Below, piece after piece: positions 16,946 through 25,525 of a stretch of 64,000 nt of DNA. This DNA is from Chloroflexus islandicus. GTDB lineage: Bacteria > Chloroflexota > Chloroflexia > Chloroflexales > Chloroflexaceae. The notes under the pieces were generated by a model, which saw only the letters and a program-made list of their open reading frames with translations, had not been told where the DNA came from and searched no databases. The position numbers were made by a program, and so were the translations under genes. Within the stretch, counting starts at the first letter, position 1. Each line of letters begins with the position of its first letter. Where the stretch lies: assembly GCF_001650695.1 (NCBI RefSeq), contig NZ_LWQS01000049.1, positions 1-64,000 of the forward strand, written 5' to 3'.

Positions 16946-18259
16946 ATGATCCTCATTGACACTGCGCTTGAACGCGCTGAAACTGAAGGTCGCCCGATTC
17001 GGGTGGGCATGGTTGGCGCTGGTTTCATGGCGCGCGGGATCGCGCTCCAGATCATTCGCTACACCCGAGGGATGCGGCTGGTGGCGATTGCCAACCGCAC
17101 GATCGAGCGAGCAGTGCAGGCCTATACCGAGGCTGACGTGCCGGCAGAAGCGATCCGGCAGGTCGATTCACCGGCGGCGCTCGCGGCGGCGCTCGCAGCC
17201 GGCGCACCGGTGGTGACCGATGATGCGCTGTTGCTCTGCACCGCCGATGGCATCGATGTGATCCTCGAAGTCACTGGCGCAGTGGAGTTTGGTGCGCAGG
17301 TGGCGTTGGCAGCGATGCGCCACGGCAAACACGTGGTGACGATGAATGCCGAACTGGATGGGACGCTCGGCGCAATGTTGCAGGTTTACGCGCGCCGCTA
17401 TGGGGTCATTTTTACCTTGTCAGATGGCGATCAACCCGGCGTGACGATGAACCTCTACCGGTTTGTGCGCGGGTTAGGCGTGAAGCCGGTGTTGTGCGGC
17501 AATATCAAGGGTCTGCACGATCAGTACCGCAATCCGACCACACAGGCCAACTTTGCCCGCCAGTGGGGGCAAAACCCGTATATGGTCACGAGTTTCGCTG
17601 ACGGCACTAAGATTTCGTTTGAGCAGGCCGTGGTGGCCAATGCGACTGGCATGCGGGTTGGGCGGCGCGGCATGTTCGGTCCTACCGTGCCCTCCGGCAC
17701 ACCGCTGGCCGATGTTGTTCACGACCTCTATCCGCTCGAAGCATTGTTGTCAGGGCCGGGAATTGTTGATTACGTCGTCGGGGCGACGCCGGGGCCGGGG
17801 GTGTTTGTACTCGGCACCCACGACCATCCACGGATGCAGCATTACCTCAATCTGTACAAATTGGGCAAAGGGCCGCTCTACCTGTTCTATACCCCCTACC
17901 ATCTCTGCCACTTTGAAGTGCCCAATTCGGTGGCGCGGGCCGTGTTGTTTGGCGATACCGTGTTGGCCGCCGCTGGCCGGCCTTCTGTCGAGGTGATTAC
18001 CGCCGCCAAGACTGACTTGCAGGCTGGGCAGACGATCGACGGGCTTGGGGGGTATATGACCTACGGGTTGGCCGAAAATGCCGATATTGTCCACGCGGAA
18101 CGGCTGTTGCCGATCGGGTTGGCTGAGGGTTGCACGTTGCTGCGCGACATCCCCAAAGATGGGATTATTACCTACGATGATGTGCGCCTGCCGGAAGGAC
18201 GGTTGAGCGATCAGTTGCGGGCCGAACAGGATGCGCTGTTTTGGGGAACGCGGGGGTAG
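16946..18259 (+). CDS. Homoserine-dehydrogenase-like NAD(P) oxidoreductase with C-terminal SAF domain
   Basis: A 437-residue protein. Residues about 18-160 form a Rossmann domain (RVGMVGAGFMARGIALQI; MRHGKHVVTMNAELDGTLG), a middle catalytic-like region follows, and the C-terminus (LPIGLAEGCTLLRDIPKDG, then ITYDDVRLP) is a SAF/AFP-like domain. Such proteins occur in polysaccharide and sugar-acid clusters; the reaction is not established. ATG 16946 has aagga 8 bases upstream. It follows the sugar cluster on the same strand after 150 bp, so a role in making the same unusual sugar is plausible but unproven. Its stop codon lies inside a 20-bp perfect hairpin. Confidence 0.82.
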   Translation: MILIDTALERAETEGRPIRVGMVGAGFMARGIALQIIRYTRGMRLVAIANRTIERAVQAYTEADVPAEAIRQVDSPAALAAALAAGAPVVTDDALLLCTADGIDVILEVTGAVEFGAQVALAAMRHGKHVVTMNAELDGTLGAMLQVYARRYGVIFTLSDGDQPGVTMNLYRFVRGLGVKPVLCGNIKGLHDQYRNPTTQANFARQWGQNPYMVTSFADGTKISFEQAVVANATGMRVGRRGMFGPTVPSGTPLADVVHDLYPLEALLSGPGIVDYVVGATPGPGVFVLGTHDHPRMQHYLNLYKLGKGPLYLFYTPYHLCHFEVPNSVARAVLFGDTVLAAAGRPSVEVITAAKTDLQAGQTIDGLGGYMTYGLAENADIVHAERLLPIGLAEGCTLLRDIPKDGIITYDDVRLPEGRLSDQLRAEQDALFWGTRG

Positions 18260-18290
18260 GGGTAACGCACGCGTTACCCCTACCCCCGCG
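18249..18290. terminator. Perfect 20-bp hairpin spanning the stop codon
   Basis: Arms 18249-18268 and 18271-18290 are perfectly complementary (cgcgggggtaggggtaacgc and its reverse complement) with a 2-base gap. The TAG stop of the SAF-domain gene (18257-18259) is inside the left arm. A similar stop-spanning hairpin with a shared gtagggg core is at 45893-45938. Confidence 0.8.
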
Positions 18291-18456
18291 CTGTTGATGC
18301 TTCGTTCCTAAATAGTTGAACTTCCCGCCATTTCATACATCCACTTGCTCCTCCCCTGCGTAAAGAGAAGTGAAGCCGGAAATTGTGCAAGAGATTTGCA
18401 AAAGATTGCCAATACCGGTAAGTGAGGAAGCGTTGTATTGTAGGGAGGAGACATCC

Positions 18457-19245
18457 GTGTTTCGTAAGCTGTCGATTGCCCTGACCACTGCCCTCTTGTT
18501 CGCCCTGTTGGTGGTGCCGGCTGCCTTTGCCCAGAGCGGCGCGGCGAAAGTGCGCGTGATCCACGCTTCGCCCGATGCGCCGGCGGTGGATGTATTCGTC
18601 AACGGGAATGCCGTATTGACCAACGTCGGCTTCTTTGCCGCGAGCCCCTACCTTGATCTGCCGGCAGGCACTTACCGCGTGCAGGTCGCGCCGACGGGCG
18701 CTGGCGCCGGTTCGGCGGTGATCGATGCAAACGTGACGATCGAGGCGGGCCGGGCCTACACCATTGCCGCCGTGGGGCCAGTGGCGAGCATTCAACCGCA
18801 AGTGATTGTTGATAACTTGAGCGCGCCGGCGGCTGGCCAAGCCAAGGTGCGGGTGTACCACTTCTCGCCCGATGCCCCAGCGGTGGATGTCAAGCTGGCT
18901 AGTGGCGCAACCTTGATCAGTAATTTGGCATTCCCCAACGCCAGTGATTACCTCGAAGTTCCGGCAGGCACCTACGATCTGCAGGTGACGCCGGCGGGCG
19001 GCAGCGCGGTGGTGATCAACTTGGCGGGCACGACCGTCAACGCTGGCCAGATCTACAGCGTCTTTGCCACCAATTTCGTTGCTAACATCACCCCGCAGCT
19101 CGCGGTGACTGCGCCGGTGGCTACGGCGGCGCCGGCGGCGCTGCCCACCACTAGCGGCGAGACGCTGCCACTGGCGGCGCTAGCCCTGATCGCGCTGGCC
19201 CTGACCGCGCTCGGTGGGATGGTGGTGCGCCGCAGCATGCGGTAA
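18457..19245 (+). CDS. Secreted DUF4397 protein with LPxTG-like C-terminal anchor
   Basis: A 262-residue surface protein. GTG 18457 is chosen because gggaggag lies 6 bases upstream and it opens a clean signal peptide (FRKLSIALTTALLFALLVV, cleavage after AFA). Two DUF4397 repeats follow, each starting KVRVIHASPDAPAVDVFVNG or KVRVYHFSPDAPAVDVKL and containing LPAGTY or VPAGTYDLQV. The C-terminus has LPTTSG, a hydrophobic helix, then VVRRSMR, the layout of a sortase-sorted or membrane-anchored protein. No sortase gene is in the window. Function beyond surface location is unknown. A strong terminator follows. Confidence 0.9.
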   Translation: MFRKLSIALTTALLFALLVVPAAFAQSGAAKVRVIHASPDAPAVDVFVNGNAVLTNVGFFAASPYLDLPAGTYRVQVAPTGAGAGSAVIDANVTIEAGRAYTIAAVGPVASIQPQVIVDNLSAPAAGQAKVRVYHFSPDAPAVDVKLASGATLISNLAFPNASDYLEVPAGTYDLQVTPAGGSAVVINLAGTTVNAGQIYSVFATNFVANITPQLAVTAPVATAAPAALPTTSGETLPLAALALIALALTALGGMVVRRSMR

Positions 19246-19265
19246 ATCGATCGTTGCGTTCGGTT

Positions 19266-19302
19266 GAGGGCGGCTGCATTGCAGCCGCCCTCGTTGTGTT
19301 TT
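19266..19302 (+). terminator. Intrinsic terminator
   Basis: A 13-bp stem gagggcggctgca/tgcagccgccctc (19266-19292) is followed by the T-rich gttgtgtttt. It lies 21 bp after the DUF4397 stop. Confidence 0.8.
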
Positions 19303-19819
19303 GCGCGGTTTCGGGCATGTTTACCGCAGCAGGCGCGGAGGACGCGGAGGGTGTGAACGCCAAGCCGCAGTAGAGCCGGACGGCTGTCCGGCTCCGCAAA
19401 GGGGTTTGAAATGAGTCTCCTCCTCTGCGCCCGCGGCCCCGGTGGGAGCGAATCCTGCTCCCTCCTCCAGCGGGGGAGAGTTGGGGTGGGGGCCAACGTT
19501 CAGGCGCCAAGCGGGCAAAGGCGCAGAGGATGTAAACGCGAAGGCGCCAAGAACGCAGCGGGCGCAAAGGGGTAGGAATGGAATGACCCTCCGCGTCCGC
19601 GGTTTTCTCTATGGTAGAAACTGCCGAGAACGGGAACCAGCAACGTCCCCTCTCCCGCACCAGTGGGAGAGGGGGCCGGGGGTGAGGGCCATCAGCCTGT
19701 GCAGCAGGCTTCGTAACCCTAGCCCGGCCCTTGAGGGCCGGGTTCCGGATCAGAGATCCTTTCCGCCCTTGAACCCAGCGGGGAGGGGCAACATCCACCC
19801 CAGCGCATCATCATACCTC
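19303..19819. repeat. Intergenic repeats without a gene
   Basis: Fragments of the 160-bp repeat family appear at about 19320-19590 (ttaccgcagcaggcgcggag, gcgcagaggatg). An inverted partial TIR element occupies about 19645-19773. Open frames on the minus strand here are repeat-derived and not called. Confidence 0.75.
19645..19773 (-). mobile_element. Partial, inverted TIR element
   Basis: Read on the minus strand it starts ttcaagggcggaaaggatc, an end diverged from the consensus, then has the ggccctcaagggcc hairpin, a gcctgctgcacaggc hairpin and the ccctctcccactgg / gggagaggg module. The distal third and the second inverted end are missing. Confidence 0.6.
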
Positions 19820-19848
19820 TTGACAAGCCCATACCAATAGTGTAAAAT
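19820..19848 (+). promoter_or_regulatory. Sigma70-type promoter
   Basis: TTGACA (19820-19825), a 17-bp spacer, then TAAAAT (19843-19848): the best promoter match I found in the first half of the window. It drives the 64-residue membrane protein gene at 19925. The leader of about 70 nt contains the palindrome cactaattagtg, a gacggg/cccgtc hairpin and a gtgtc/gacac hairpin, so it may be regulated by an operator or RNA structure. Confidence 0.75.
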
Positions 19849-19924
19849 TAACACTAGACGGGTATAGCCCGTCTTTCGACCGGCACTAATTAGTGTCAAT
19901 AAGACACTTACAAGGAGGCGCGCC

Positions 19925-20119
19925 ATGATGACCATCTTCCTGTTGGGGCTGACGGCGCTGGTGGGTGTAACGGTGGTCAGCGCGGCGCTGCCGCGGCCCA
20001 CACCGCCGCCAGTGGTCTATCTGCGTGCCGAAACTCCGGCAGAGGCGGGTGGCGGTGATTTGGGGTTTGCGTTGATTATCTTTGTGGTGCTGGCGTTGGT
20101 GGTGGCGATGGCGGTGTGA
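19925..20119 (+). CDS. Small membrane protein, unknown function
   Basis: A 64-residue protein. The first helix (TIFLLGLTALVGVTVVSAAL) and a second (LGFALIIFVVLALVVAMAV) flank a Pro-rich and then Gly-rich linker (PRPTPPPVVYLRAETPAEAGGGD). The ATG has a strong aaggagg ribosome-binding site and a consensus promoter upstream, which argues that this short frame is truly expressed. I do not recognise a family. The first helix could be a signal peptide ending SAA, leaving a single-helix protein. It is convergent with the restriction enzyme gene. Confidence 0.75.
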   Translation: MMTIFLLGLTALVGVTVVSAALPRPTPPPVVYLRAETPAEAGGGDLGFALIIFVVLALVVAMAV

Positions 20120-20134
20120 GTGAACTAGTCAAGT

Positions 20135-21097
20135 TTATAGGCTGCACAACCACTGGGCGATGGCAGTTAATTGGTGATCGTTAGTCAAGTTAGCCGCATT
20201 GCTCAACCGTCCGGCAGAGAGATCAGCCCATATTTCGTCCGCCATCCGCTGTTCAATTGCAGCGCCGATGAAGAAGAGGTGCGGTGTCGCATTGGCCGCA
20301 GCAAAAGTGTCACGAATCCGGTTTAGCGCCGCCCGCGCCGTTTTCCAGTGTTCGTCGGCGCCAGCCGGATCGATACCACCTTTGAGTTCTCCCAACGCGA
20401 GGTACGCTGTTGCCGATGCAGCCGTGGTCGCTATGTGCTCAGGAGCGCAATGCAGAAGGCACATATCAACATTGTTTTTGACGATTGGCGGGGTAAAATT
20501 ATAGAGCATCGTTCTGAATCCCTTGGGATGTTGCCAAGACAACCCTCGTAGGGTTTGGTCAATCTCAACATCGGCATCGCTCTGCGTAAACCATTTCCCG
20601 CTGCGCCCATCTTGCCACTTATACCGTAGACCAGCATTGCTCAAGATGGCCATTATCGTTCGGGTGACTTTGCGTTGGGCGAGGGCGCCAGCGAGATTGC
20701 GCATTGTACCGCCAAGCGCATCACCACGAAATAGTAAGAACCGAAAAACTAACTCTTCCGCAAACGTGTCACCTGCGGGCCGCAAGAATTCGTTGATGAG
20801 ATGTTCGATAGCTCGCTTTTTATCATCCGGCTGGAGATGTTTTTGGGCCTTGTCAGACAGTCCAGCGGCAGTGAGTAACGCTGCTTCGATTTCCTGCATG
20901 GGCAACAAATGATCTGGATTGTTCACTGTCGCTATTTGATGGCGCAAGGCGCGCGCTCCATCAATATATGGGGTTGCGCGTCGATTCTTTTCTAGCGCCA
21001 TAGCAATAAAACCGGCCCGTACCGCTTCATACGAGGTTTCTAGATCTCGGCTTGATGTAAGATGTTTTTGATACGCCTTATTGTTTAACCCAGACAT
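20135..21097 (-). CDS. Type II restriction endonuclease, AvaI/BsoBI family
   Basis: A 320-residue enzyme, close in length to BsoBI (323 by recollection). Its frame is open further upstream, but [13 protein letters not shown] at 21097 fits the family start. Matching blocks are [89 protein letters not shown] and [15 protein letters not shown]. Asp211, Glu237 and Lys239 align with the PD-(D/E)xK catalytic residues of BsoBI, and His250 with its active-site His. That family cuts CYCGRG; the same specificity is expected but inferred. The start overlaps the methylase 3' end by 20 bp, so methylase is translated first in one operon. Confidence 0.92.
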   Translation of the reverse strand: MSGLNNKAYQKHLTSSRDLETSYEAVRAGFIAMALEKNRRATPYIDGARALRHQIATVNNPDHLLPMQEIEAALLTAAGLSDKAQKHLQPDDKKRAIEHLINEFLRPAGDTFAEELVFRFLLFRGDALGGTMRNLAGALAQRKVTRTIMAILSNAGLRYKWQDGRSGKWFTQSDADVEIDQTLRGLSWQHPKGFRTMLYNFTPPIVKNNVDMCLLHCAPEHIATTAASATAYLALGELKGGIDPAGADEHWKTARAALNRIRDTFAAANATPHLFFIGAAIEQRMADEIWADLSAGRLSNAANLTNDHQLTAIAQWLCSL

Positions 21098-22493
21098 AGA
21101 CACACTTTCGTAACGGCGCTTTTCCATGCGCCCCCATCTGCTGGCTGCTATTTCCTTTGGAATCTGGTAATACCACAATCTGTTCGATCGAAAAGCCTAA
21201 TTGCTCGGCAATACTGGATAAGATCAGATCGACTGAAATGCTAGCGCCGGCATAGCGCACGTTATCGTTCACCATAATAAGCGGTGCGCCGGGCCGGAGA
21301 ACCCGTGCGCTTTCGGCGATGATGCAGGCCATTTCATAAAAATAGCCACGAACCATGCGCGGAATACCGCTATTATTGAGTCTGCCGCTCTCTTTTTGGG
21401 CAGTTAAATAGTTAAGAATTGCTTGTAACAGTTCCTGCCGGTCGGTTATCTCAATCGCCTTACGCCAAGCAGGATTCAGACTCAGCAGGTCTTTCGCCCG
21501 ATTTTCAACCGTGCAACTAAGCATGTCTTGGCGTAATCTGATCAGCTCAGATTCGGTAACATTAAGAATAGCCAATTCCAAAGCGTATGTTCGTGTATAG
21601 TCGTAGCGGTTGCAGTATGGCGGAGAGGTAATAATAGCACTGTAGCTTTCGGATGGAATTTTTGGTAAAATTTCAAGTGATGATCCATGGTATAGTGTAA
21701 TCGTTCCTGTGGAACGGTCGGTCGAAAAAAGATCAAGTTGAAGCGATGGTTGCAAATCACGCACAATTTCATCAATTTTCTGCGTCATTGCTTGCACAAA
21801 ACCCGGTATCTCGCCCTTATTGAATATTTTCTTGCCCTGCTTACGGCCCGAACGATAGTCCCAACGTAGGTATTGGCCGTCTTTGCGTGTAAAGCTAACG
21901 CTTTCGAGCACGCACAGCAAGGCGAAACGAAGAACAAATGCTACTCGCTCATTTTCGTGTTGGCACGCGCTGAGAAAGCGCTCAATCGCGTCTTTCGTCG
22001 CTTCCGCATATGCGCCGCGCGTGATGCGCAATTCCGGTAAGGTCACAGTTTTGGGAGTATCCATCCAAACTTGGGGGTCGCGCCAACGTTGGAGGGTGTT
22101 GAAATCGCTGGCGGTAAATGCGGTATCAAGCAATTGCTTCGTGGCAATGATGTATTGGCCAATGGGCAACAACTCAATGCCTTCCGCATCAAGCCCTTTG
22201 GCGCTAGCAGCAAAGAGGGTAGTGCCGCTGCCGGCGAATGGATCGAGCACGGCACCTTGAGTGATTTGATATTTGTCGAGAATGTATTCAACAAATGGCG
22301 CTGAAAAGGCTTCTTTGAACTTGTACCAACGATAGACTGGCAGTTGTTTGTTGGCTTGAAAGCTGACCAGCGATCGGTTAAGCGCTTGGTCGATGACGAT
22401 CTTAGCACGAAACCGTTGGTGGAGCGCCTGATCGAGATCGTCTATCTCGGCGAGGCTGGCGTTTTGGCATACTATGTGTTCAGTCGTTGTCAT
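21078..22493 (-). CDS. DNA methyltransferase of the AvaI/BsoBI-type system, probably N4-cytosine
   Basis: A 471-residue methylase that would protect the host from the adjacent endonuclease. Motif I is [15 protein letters not shown] (about 80-94), binding S-adenosylmethionine; motif IV is [20 protein letters not shown] (about 288-307). TSPPY is typical of N4-cytosine methylases, agreeing with a CYCGRG target. A target-recognition region lies between the two. Base composition is visibly more A/T-rich than neighbouring genes, and the pair is bounded by unrelated genes, so recent horizontal acquisition is likely. A TATAAT on the minus strand (22533-22538) lies about 40 bp before the ATG, without a clear -35. 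No controller (C) gene is seen. Confidence 0.9.
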   Translation of the reverse strand: MTTTEHIVCQNASLAEIDDLDQALHQRFRAKIVIDQALNRSLVSFQANKQLPVYRWYKFKEAFSAPFVEYILDKYQITQGAVLDPFAGSGTTLFAASAKGLDAEGIELLPIGQYIIATKQLLDTAFTASDFNTLQRWRDPQVWMDTPKTVTLPELRITRGAYAEATKDAIERFLSACQHENERVAFVLRFALLCVLESVSFTRKDGQYLRWDYRSGRKQGKKIFNKGEIPGFVQAMTQKIDEIVRDLQPSLQLDLFSTDRSTGTITLYHGSSLEILPKIPSESYSAIITSPPYCNRYDYTRTYALELAILNVTESELIRLRQDMLSCTVENRAKDLLSLNPAWRKAIEITDRQELLQAILNYLTAQKESGRLNNSGIPRMVRGYFYEMACIIAESARVLRPGAPLIMVNDNVRYAGASISVDLILSSIAEQLGFSIEQIVVLPDSKGNSSQQMGAHGKAPLRKCVYVWVKQ

Positions 22494-22545
22494 GATGCGA
22501 CGCCTTAATTAGAACGCAAGTACTAGATTTGTATTATACACGACT

Positions 22546-23604
22546 TCACCCCTCCCCGCGCCGCCAGTTCCAGATGATGACCGAGAGGTAGCCGGCGGCG
22601 CCAATCGCGACCCCAACCGGCCACGAGTTGCTGGCTTGCATGCCGACGAGGCCGGCTAGCAGCGGCCCGACTGCCGCTAACAGCGGGCGCAGATCGTCGT
22701 TGGGGGTGAGGCTAGCGCGACGGCGGCGCTGGCGCGGCGGCGCTTCGGTTGGCGGCAAGTCAGGTTGCTCGGTTTCGTCATCGTCTTCGTCATCATCTTC
22801 AGCCTCGAAGATAGCCGGCGGGAGCGGGTTCTCGACCGGCGGGTTCTCACGCAGTTCGGCGCGGTAGGCTTTGCGCCAGCGATAGGTTGGCCGGCGGCGC
22901 GTTTCGTAGAGGTGGTAGGCGGCGCGCTGCAAGAAGGCTGGCTGGCCAGCGCTGAGTGCCATCAGTTCACGCACTTCGTCGGCGCTGAAGAGTGGTTCGC
23001 CTTCCTCGAGGTAGCTGTCGAGCAGCATGCGCGCTTCGGCAAAGCTGAGCGGGCCGAGCCGCACGGTGGCGAACGGTTCGCTGAGCGCTGGCGGCACGCC
23101 ACGCACGGCCCCAACCACCATCAGATCGTAAGCCATGCTCTGGCCGGTCGGCCCGGCGACGCCGTGGTAGCCGGGGGCGCTGCGCCGGGCCAGCCGGCCT
23201 AACCGTTCGAGCAGGTCTTCGCCCCAGCCAGCAGCAATCGCCGACTCGACCCCATCGAGGCAGATCAGCACCGGGCGGCCATTGGCGGCCAACCGCCGCT
23301 CAAGCGCAGCGATGGTTGGTTCGCTGCCGCCGAGCGCGCGCACAATCAGGCCGTAGGTGGTGGCGGCGTCGGGCAACACAGCCAGATCGAGGTAGAAAGC
23401 GTTGAGGTTGGGAATTTCGAGCACCGCACCGGCGGCTTGGGCCAGATGGGTAAGCAGCGACGAGCGCCCGCTGCCGCTCGGCCCGTACAGCAAAATGGGG
23501 CGCCGCCGTTCGAGTTGTTCGCACGCCGCGCCGAGCTCGCGCCAACGCCCGACAAACTTGCCCGGATCGGTGATGCGCCCGCGTTCGCTAAAGGGGTTGA
23601 TCAT
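22546..23604 (-). CDS. AAA-type ATPase-like membrane protein with altered Walker A
   Basis: A 352-residue protein starting MINPFSERGRITDPGKFVGR. This ATG is chosen over one 51 bp upstream (23655) because aggtgg precedes it and the longer version would run through an intergenic hairpin. The P-loop reads GPSGSGRSSLL: Arg47 replaces the invariant Walker A Lys (codon CGC). A Walker B-like VLICLDGVE follows. After the ATPase region comes an acidic stretch (EAEDDDEDDDETEQ), then PPRQRRRRAS, then two membrane helices at the C-terminus. It resembles conflict/STAND-type ATPases seen in Chloroflexota, with unknown function. It lies downstream of the solute-binding protein gene on the same strand. Confidence 0.72.
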   Translation of the reverse strand: MINPFSERGRITDPGKFVGRWRELGAACEQLERRRPILLYGPSGSGRSSLLTHLAQAAGAVLEIPNLNAFYLDLAVLPDAATTYGLIVRALGGSEPTIAALERRLAANGRPVLICLDGVESAIAAGWGEDLLERLGRLARRSAPGYHGVAGPTGQSMAYDLMVVGAVRGVPPALSEPFATVRLGPLSFAEARMLLDSYLEEGEPLFSADEVRELMALSAGQPAFLQRAAYHLYETRRRPTYRWRKAYRAELRENPPVENPLPPAIFEAEDDDEDDDETEQPDLPPTEAPPRQRRRRASLTPNDDLRPLLAAVGPLLAGLVGMQASNSWPVGVAIGAAGYLSVIIWNWRRGEG

Positions 23605-23618
23605 ACGTTCCACCTGCG

Positions 23619-23682
23619 GGGGAATAGGGAGGTCGGGAGCAGGCAGATAGGGCATATTTCTATTGCCTGCTCCCTATTCCCC
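23619..23682 (-). terminator. Two-tier hairpin between the binding-protein and ATPase genes
   Basis: Inner arms gggagcaggca (23635-23645) and tgcctgctccc (23664-23674) are perfect; outer arms ggggaata (23619-23626) and tattcccc (23675-23682) extend the structure with one bulge. It lies just after the binding-protein stop in the direction of transcription. Confidence 0.65.
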
Positions 23683-23695
23683 ACTCCCTATCTCG

Positions 23696-25405
23696 CTACC
23701 GTTCCAGATACCAGCGTTCAATATTCCACAAATACCGCGGCGTGTTCAGATCGATCGGGCCGTCAAGCGTGCGCAAGCGGGTATCGAGTACGACCGCGGT
23801 GCGGTCAACCCACAGGTACAAGTAGGGCAACTCGCTGGCAAGGCGGGCCTGCGTCTGGGCAATCGCGCTGCGCCGTTCGTCGCGCCCATAGAGCTGGCGG
23901 GCAATCAGCGCCTGCTCATCGTAGACCGGATCGTTGAAACCGACGAAGTTGCGCGTGGCCCGCGTGTCACCCGGCCCCTGTTCGAGCTGGCTGGAATGGA
24001 ACAGGGCGAAATCGTCGGGATCGTAAAACATCGTATCGGCGAAGGCTGGATCGCCAGCGCCGTTGATCCAACTGCCCAGCAAGAGGTCGAAATCGTAGGG
24101 CGCGACATAGCGGGCGAGAATGACGGTGGCAAAGTCGGCTGGTTCAACCACAATCTGAATGCCGATGCTGGCGGCAATTTCAGCGATGCGCCGCGCCGCC
24201 ACCAACCGCCGCTCGTCGTCGTTGCGCACGTAGAGGCGGGCTATCAGCGGCACCCCCTCGCGCTGGCGAATCGTCGCCCCGGCCGGCAATGTCCAGCCGG
24301 CGGCATCAAGAATTTCACGCGCCGCCGGCAAGTCGCCGGCTGTCACCGGCGGGGTCAGGTCGGCCCAGCTTCCCGGCAATGCGCCATTGCCAACCGGAAT
24401 ACCGGCGCCTTTGGTGGCGGTCTCGACAAGGCGGGGGAGATCGATGGCGGTAGCGAGCGCCTGCCGCAGGCGGACATCGGCAAAGGGCCGGCCGGGGCGC
24501 AAGTTGAAGGCGAGAAAATACACCCCGTTTTCGGGGATGCTGCCACTGCGCAGCGTCGCCACATCGGCGAGCGCGTCTTGGCTGCCCCACGGCAGCTCGG
24601 CGGCTTGCAGCCGGCCATCGCGCAGCGCGCTCTGGCTAAGACTGTTTTCGGGAATGACGGTCAAGACCACCCGATCGAGCAGCGGTGCGCCGTGGTGATA
24701 CTGCTCAAACCGGTCGAGAACGAGGCTCCCGTTGGCTTGCCGTTCGGTCAGGCGAAACGGCCCGCTGCCGACCGGCTGGTTCAGGAAATTCATCTGGCTC
24801 AGCTCGCGCCCGGCAAAGAGGTGGCGGGGCAGGATCGGCACGGCGAGCAAACTGAGCATTGGCGCATAGCGGCTGCGCAGCTCGATCACCACGGTGCGTT
24901 CGTCAGGAGCGGAGGCGGTGGCAATGTAGCGCAGATCGGCTAGCAGCGCCGTGCTGGTTTCGGGCAAACTGCGCAACGCTTCGAGGGTAAAGAGCACATC
25001 AGCCGCGGTCAGCGGCTGGCCGTCGTGCCAGCGCAGATCAGGGCGCAGGGTAAAGGTGAGCGTCCGGCCTTCGGCATCGATATCGAGCCGTTCAGCGAGA
25101 TCAGGCGTAGGCCAGAGATCAGCGTCGAGGCGCATCAAACCGCTGTACAGCAAGCCGATCAGGTGTTCTTCAGCCCGCGAGCGCGGTTGCCATGGGCGCA
25201 GATCGGTGATATTGGCGGCAATCCGCAGGTTGAGCGTGCCGCCGCGTGGCAGCGGCGTTGCCGTCGGCGGCGGTGTTGCGGTCGGCGGCAGGGTGCTGGT
25301 CGGGGTTGGCGTTGCCGGCATTGCACATGCTGCCAGCCAGATGCTCAACCCCATCCACCATACGATGCGGAACCAGCGCTGCCAAGGAGGGTTGCGATGC
25401 TTCAT
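23696..25405 (-). CDS. ABC transporter substrate-binding lipoprotein, family 5 (peptide/oligopeptide type)
   Basis: A 569-residue extracytoplasmic binding protein. The signal peptide ends in lipobox LAAC (Cys27), followed by a Pro/Thr-rich tether. GGTLNLRIAANITDLRPW, LRPDLRWHDGQPLTAADVLFTLEAL, NQPVGSGPFRL, LRQALATAIDLPRLV and FDLLLGSWING are the usual DppA/OppA blocks. It should capture peptides or similar solutes for an ABC importer. No permease or ATPase gene is adjacent, so it is an orphan component here. The ATG follows a TATAAT by only about 6 bp, so the transcript might be leaderless. It is divergent from a Crp/Fnr regulator. Confidence 0.92.
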   Translation of the reverse strand: MKHRNPPWQRWFRIVWWMGLSIWLAACAMPATPTPTSTLPPTATPPPTATPLPRGGTLNLRIAANITDLRPWQPRSRAEEHLIGLLYSGLMRLDADLWPTPDLAERLDIDAEGRTLTFTLRPDLRWHDGQPLTAADVLFTLEALRSLPETSTALLADLRYIATASAPDERTVVIELRSRYAPMLSLLAVPILPRHLFAGRELSQMNFLNQPVGSGPFRLTERQANGSLVLDRFEQYHHGAPLLDRVVLTVIPENSLSQSALRDGRLQAAELPWGSQDALADVATLRSGSIPENGVYFLAFNLRPGRPFADVRLRQALATAIDLPRLVETATKGAGIPVGNGALPGSWADLTPPVTAGDLPAAREILDAAGWTLPAGATIRQREGVPLIARLYVRNDDERRLVAARRIAEIAASIGIQIVVEPADFATVILARYVAPYDFDLLLGSWINGAGDPAFADTMFYDPDDFALFHSSQLEQGPGDTRATRNFVGFNDPVYDEQALIARQLYGRDERRSAIAQTQARLASELPYLYLWVDRTAVVLDTRLRTLDGPIDLNTPRYLWNIERWYLER

Positions 25406-25525
25406 AAAATTATTATACCAATGCTCATTTTATCGGGGGGCGATGAACGAAAGCTTGTGGTACAATACCATAGCAACGAAACGCTCCACACTGGCCGGTC
25501 GAGATGGCGCGGAAAGGGATAAGGC

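Noticed and set aside
23605-23655. Start of the ATPase gene at 23655
   Set aside because: It would place coding sequence in an intergenic hairpin, and the ATG at 23604 has a better ribosome-binding site and a family-like N-terminus.
25406-25417. Leaderless promoter for the family 5 binding protein
   Set aside because: TATAAT lies about 6 bp before the ATG, but there is no -35, and A/T-rich sequence could give this match by chance. Not listed as a feature.
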